Assembly: GCF_001661965.1 (NCBI RefSeq)
Contig: NZ_LYWZ01000028.1
Coordinates: 186,001-250,000, forward strand
Reading direction: 5' to 3'
From: Croceicoccus mobilis
Lineage (GTDB): Bacteria > Pseudomonadota > Alphaproteobacteria > Sphingomonadales > Sphingomonadaceae
Length of the DNA: 64,000 bases
The notes below the pieces were generated by a model. It did no database searches and had not been told where the DNA came from. It was given only the letters and a program-made list of their open reading frames with translations. Position 1 is the stretch's first letter, and every line of letters starts with the position of its first letter. Of this stretch, positions 61,458-64,000 are shown piece by piece. The translations under genes were made by a program, and so were the position numbers.

Positions 61458-63275
61458 ATGCATGCCTATCGCACCCACACCTGCGGCCAGCTGAAGGCCG
61501 CCAATGTCGGCGAAACAATCCGCCTGTCGGGCTGGATCCATCGCAAGCGCGACCATGGCGGCGTTCTGTTCGTTGACCTGCGCGATCATTACGGCATCAC
61601 CCAGATCGTCGCCGACGAAGACAGCCCGGCGCTGTCGGTCCTCGATAGCCTGCGCGTGGAATCGGTGGTCACCATCGACGGCGAAGTAAAGGCGCGCAGC
61701 GAAAGCACGAAGAACCCGAACCTGCCGACCGGCGAGATCGAGGTCTATGCCCGCGGCATCACCGTGCAGAGCAGGGCCGAGGAACTGCCGCTCCCCGTCG
61801 CGGGCGAGCAGGAGTATCCGGAGGAAATCCGCCTGCGCAATCGCTTCCTCGACCTGCGCCGCGACAAGGTGCATTCGAACATCGTGCTGCGTTCGAAGGT
61901 GATCTCCTCGATCCGTCAGCGCATGATCGACAAGGGCTTTACCGAGTTCCAGACCCCGATCCTGGGCGCATCCAGCCCCGAAGGCGCGCGCGACTATCTG
62001 GTGCCTGCGCGTCTGCACCCGGGCCGTTTCTATGCACTGCCGCAGGCGCCGCAGATGTTCAAGCAGCTGCTGATGGTCGCTGGCTTCGACCGCTATTTCC
62101 AGATCGCGCCCTGTTTCCGCGACGAGGATCTGCGCGCCGACCGCAGCCCCGAATTCTACCAGCTCGATTTCGAGATGAGCTATGTCACGCAGGAAGACGT
62201 CTTCCAGACGATCGAACCCGTGCTGGCCGGCGTGTTCGAGGAGTTCGCGAACGGCAAGACGGTGACACCTGCGGGTGAATTCCCGCGCATCCCCTATGCG
62301 GAATCGATGCTGAAGTATGGCTCCGACAAGCCTGACCTGCGCAACCCGCTGATCATCTCGGATGTCACGAACCACTTCGAAAAGTCGGGTTTCGGCCTGT
62401 TCGAAAAGATCGTCGGTTCGGGCGGCAAGGTCCGCGTGATCCCCGCGCCGAACACCGCGGACAAGAGCCGCAAGTTCTTCGACGACATGAACAACTGGGC
62501 GCGCGGCGAAGGTTTCGCGGGTCTGGGTTACGTCACCCGCAAGGGCGGCGAGTTCGGCGGCCCGATTGCCAAGAACCACGGCCCTGAGCGCATGGAAGAG
62601 CTGTATAACGAGCTCGGCCTTGGCCCCGACGACGGCCTGTTCTTTGCTGCTGGCAAGGAAAAGGACGCGGCGAAGCTCGCTGGTGCCGCCCGCACGCGCA
62701 CCGCGCAGGAACTGGGTCTGATCGAGGAGGGCTGCTTCAAGTTCTGCTGGATCGTCGACTTCCCGATGTTCGAATATGACGAAGAATTGAAGAAGGTCGA
62801 CTTCAGCCACAACCCGTTCTCGATGCCGCAGGGCGAGCTGGAGGCGCTGGAGACCAAGGACCCGCTCGATATCCTTGCGTGGCAGTACGACATCGTCTGC
62901 AATGGCTATGAGCTGTCGTCGGGCGCGATCCGGAACCACCGCCCGGACATCATGTTCAAGGCTTTCGAGATCGCCGGCTATTCCAGGGAAGAGGTCGAGG
63001 CCAATTTCTCCGGCATGATCAATGCGTTCAAATATGGCGCTCCGCCGCATGGCGGTTCCGCGCCGGGCATCGACCGCATCGTCATGCTGCTGGCCGATGA
63101 ACCGAACATCCGCGAAGTCATCGCCTTCCCGATGAACCAGCGCGCGCAGGATCTGATGATGGGCGCGCCGTCCGTCGTCAGCCCGAAACAGCTGCGCGAA
63201 TTGTCGATCCGTACGGTTGAGCCGCCCAAGGCGGCAGAAGCCGAAAAGGCCCGCGTCGACAATATCGGGGATTAA
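61458..63275 (+). CDS. aspS: Aspartyl-tRNA synthetase
   Basis: Class II aaRS, 605 aa (typical bacterial type). OB-fold anticodon domain with [20 protein letters not shown], motif 2 [20 protein letters not shown], the bacterial insertion domain ([23 protein letters not shown] region), and motif 3 [20 protein letters not shown]. Charges tRNA-Asp; whether it is discriminating (versus tRNA-Asn) cannot be determined here. Ends with a hairpin at 63282. Confidence 0.97.
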   Translation: MHAYRTHTCGQLKAANVGETIRLSGWIHRKRDHGGVLFVDLRDHYGITQIVADEDSPALSVLDSLRVESVVTIDGEVKARSESTKNPNLPTGEIEVYARGITVQSRAEELPLPVAGEQEYPEEIRLRNRFLDLRRDKVHSNIVLRSKVISSIRQRMIDKGFTEFQTPILGASSPEGARDYLVPARLHPGRFYALPQAPQMFKQLLMVAGFDRYFQIAPCFRDEDLRADRSPEFYQLDFEMSYVTQEDVFQTIEPVLAGVFEEFANGKTVTPAGEFPRIPYAESMLKYGSDKPDLRNPLIISDVTNHFEKSGFGLFEKIVGSGGKVRVIPAPNTADKSRKFFDDMNNWARGEGFAGLGYVTRKGGEFGGPIAKNHGPERMEELYNELGLGPDDGLFFAAGKEKDAAKLAGAARTRTAQELGLIEEGCFKFCWIVDFPMFEYDEELKKVDFSHNPFSMPQGELEALETKDPLDILAWQYDIVCNGYELSSGAIRNHRPDIMFKAFEIAGYSREEVEANFSGMINAFKYGAPPHGGSAPGIDRIVMLLADEPNIREVIAFPMNQRAQDLMMGAPSVVSPKQLRELSIRTVEPPKAAEAEKARVDNIGD

Positions 63276-63281
63276 CCGCGT

Positions 63282-63304
63282 CTCCGGGTGGTAAAAGCCC
63301 GGAG
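63282..63304 (+). terminator. Hairpin after aspS
   Basis: CTCCGGG (63282-63288) pairs with CCCGGAG (63298-63304) around TGGTAAAAG, 6 bp after the aspS stop. No T run follows, so termination may be inefficient. Confidence 0.5.
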
Positions 63305-63439
63305 CCCAAGCGATTTGTCCAATGGCGCGTGGGCCCACTTGCCATGCAGGCATAGTGGGACTAGGGCCACGCCTGAGATTTCATCTGCCCTTTGCCGAAT
63401 TCTCGCGGAACGGGGCCTTAAAGTACCGAGAGGTTATTC

Positions 63440-63676
63440 ATGAGCGACACCGAGGAACGCGTAAAGAAGATCGTCGTCGAGCACCTGGGCGTGGAAGCCG
63501 ACAAGGTGACCACCGATGCCAGCTTCATCGATGATCTTGGCGCAGACAGCCTCGACATCGTCGAGCTGGTCATGGCGTTCGAAGAAGAATTCGGGGTCGA
63601 GATCCCGGACGACGCCGCCGAAAAGATCACCACCGTGGGCGACGCGGTGAAGTATATCGAAGAGCATAAGGGCTAA
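63440..63676 (+). CDS. acpP: Acyl carrier protein
   Basis: A 78-aa acidic four-helix protein carrying the growing fatty acid on 4'-phosphopantetheine. The DSL motif is [18 protein letters not shown], with Ser37 the attachment site. The start [20 protein letters not shown] and C-terminal [10 protein letters not shown] are typical. AGAGGT lies at 63430-63435. The next gene, fabF, is its usual partner. Confidence 0.97.
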   Translation: MSDTEERVKKIVVEHLGVEADKVTTDASFIDDLGADSLDIVELVMAFEEEFGVEIPDDAAEKITTVGDAVKYIEEHKG

Positions 63677-63850
63677 GCCTGCTAGGAGCCGGTCTCGGCC
63701 GGTTCCGCTCTGAGAAGCCTGCGCATCCATGGGTGCAGCGGGCAACCGGCAGGCTCGGCCATGATTGGCTGGGCCTGCTGTGTTTGAGCCTCCGACCATG
63801 AGGGGCCAAAAGAATCAGGGCGGGCGAATGTCTGAAGGAAAGGATCATCC

Positions 63851-64000
63851 ATGCGCCGTGTCGTCGTAACCGGGCTTGGCCTCGTCACCCCGCTGGGGGC
63901 TGATGTCGAAACCGTCTGGGCGAATCTCATCGCCGGGAAATCGGGCGCAGGCCCGATCACCCGCTTTGATGCGAGCGACCAGAAGTGCAATATCGCCTGC
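63851..64000 (+). CDS. fabF: Beta-ketoacyl-ACP synthase II, 5' part
   Basis: First 50 codons only; the gene runs off the window. [20 protein letters not shown] and [18 protein letters not shown] are the canonical FabF start. Condenses malonyl-ACP with acyl-ACP. A strong Shine-Dalgarno (GAAGGAAAGGA) precedes ATG 63851, which is 174 bp after acpP. Catalytic residues lie beyond the end and cannot be checked. Confidence 0.93.
   Translation, partial: MRRVVVTGLGLVTPLGADVETVWANLIAGKSGAGPITRFDASDQKCNIAC

Noticed and set aside
1-64000. Mobile elements, prophage or CRISPR arrays
   Set aside because: No transposase, integrase, phage gene, terminal inverted repeat pair or regularly spaced repeat series was seen on either strand.

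Overview
The window is about 64% GC by eye and densely packed with housekeeping genes. It comes from a sphingomonad-type alphaproteobacterium (Sphingomonadales, probably Erythrobacteraceae or Sphingomonadaceae). The evidence is the protein sequences, a complex I NDUFS4-like subunit, a full cbb3 oxidase operon with a Crp/Fnr regulator and hemN, and a bamA-skp-fabZ cluster without lpx genes. No prophage, insertion sequence, CRISPR array or obvious genomic island was seen. All but the first and last genes appear complete.

Layout. 1-8.2 kb: end of an NDUFS4-like gene, SRP RNA, a BaiN/HI0933 flavoprotein, a winged-helix/TPR regulator divergent from a PD40 beta-propeller protein, a MaoC-like protein, serine deaminase, and alanine dehydrogenase divergent from an Lrp-type regulator. 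8.2-18.5 kb (minus strand): a micro-oxic respiration cluster, Crp/Fnr regulator - ccoNOQPGHIS - small Cys/His-rich exported protein - hemN. FNR-type boxes lie upstream of ccoN and between the regulator and ompW. 18.6-21.7 kb: ompW, a small unknown gene, psd-pssA (phosphatidylethanolamine synthesis), and a small membrane protein. 22-34 kb: rpsB, tsf, an inverted unknown gene, then pyrH-frr-uppS-cdsA-dxr-rseP-bamA-skp-fabZ, linking translation, isoprenoid and phospholipid synthesis and outer membrane assembly. 34-39 kb: MipA-like protein, rpmE, a 2OG-Fe(II) oxygenase and gspHIJK minor pseudopilins. 39.4-45.9 kb: tRNA-His, a leucine-dehydrogenase-like enzyme and ccmCDEFGHI. 46-54 kb: kup, then the minus-strand genes dapF-mtaB-ftsY-yciB and a GGDEF/EAL protein. 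54-64 kb: ffh, rpsP, rimM, a Pmp3-like peptide, rnd-oxyR, an unknown 326-aa protein, aspS, acpP and the start of fabF.

How the genes connect. The cco operon needs c-type haem attachment (ccmCDEFGHI, about 23 kb away), copper loading (ccoI, perhaps the small Cys/His protein) and haem (hemN). Three SRP pathway components (4.5S RNA, Ffh, FtsY) are in the window at separate loci.

The observations most worth checking are: (1) the small Cys/His-rich exported protein between ccoS and hemN; (2) a GTTC-N7-GTTC motif, the alphaproteobacterial LexA-box pattern, between rpsB and an 84-aa single-span membrane protein; (3) two FNR-type boxes paired with a Crp/Fnr protein that lacks the N-terminal cluster cysteines; and (4) two intergenic long-stem hairpins that could be small RNAs or attenuators. 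I did not find a clearly new multi-gene system.
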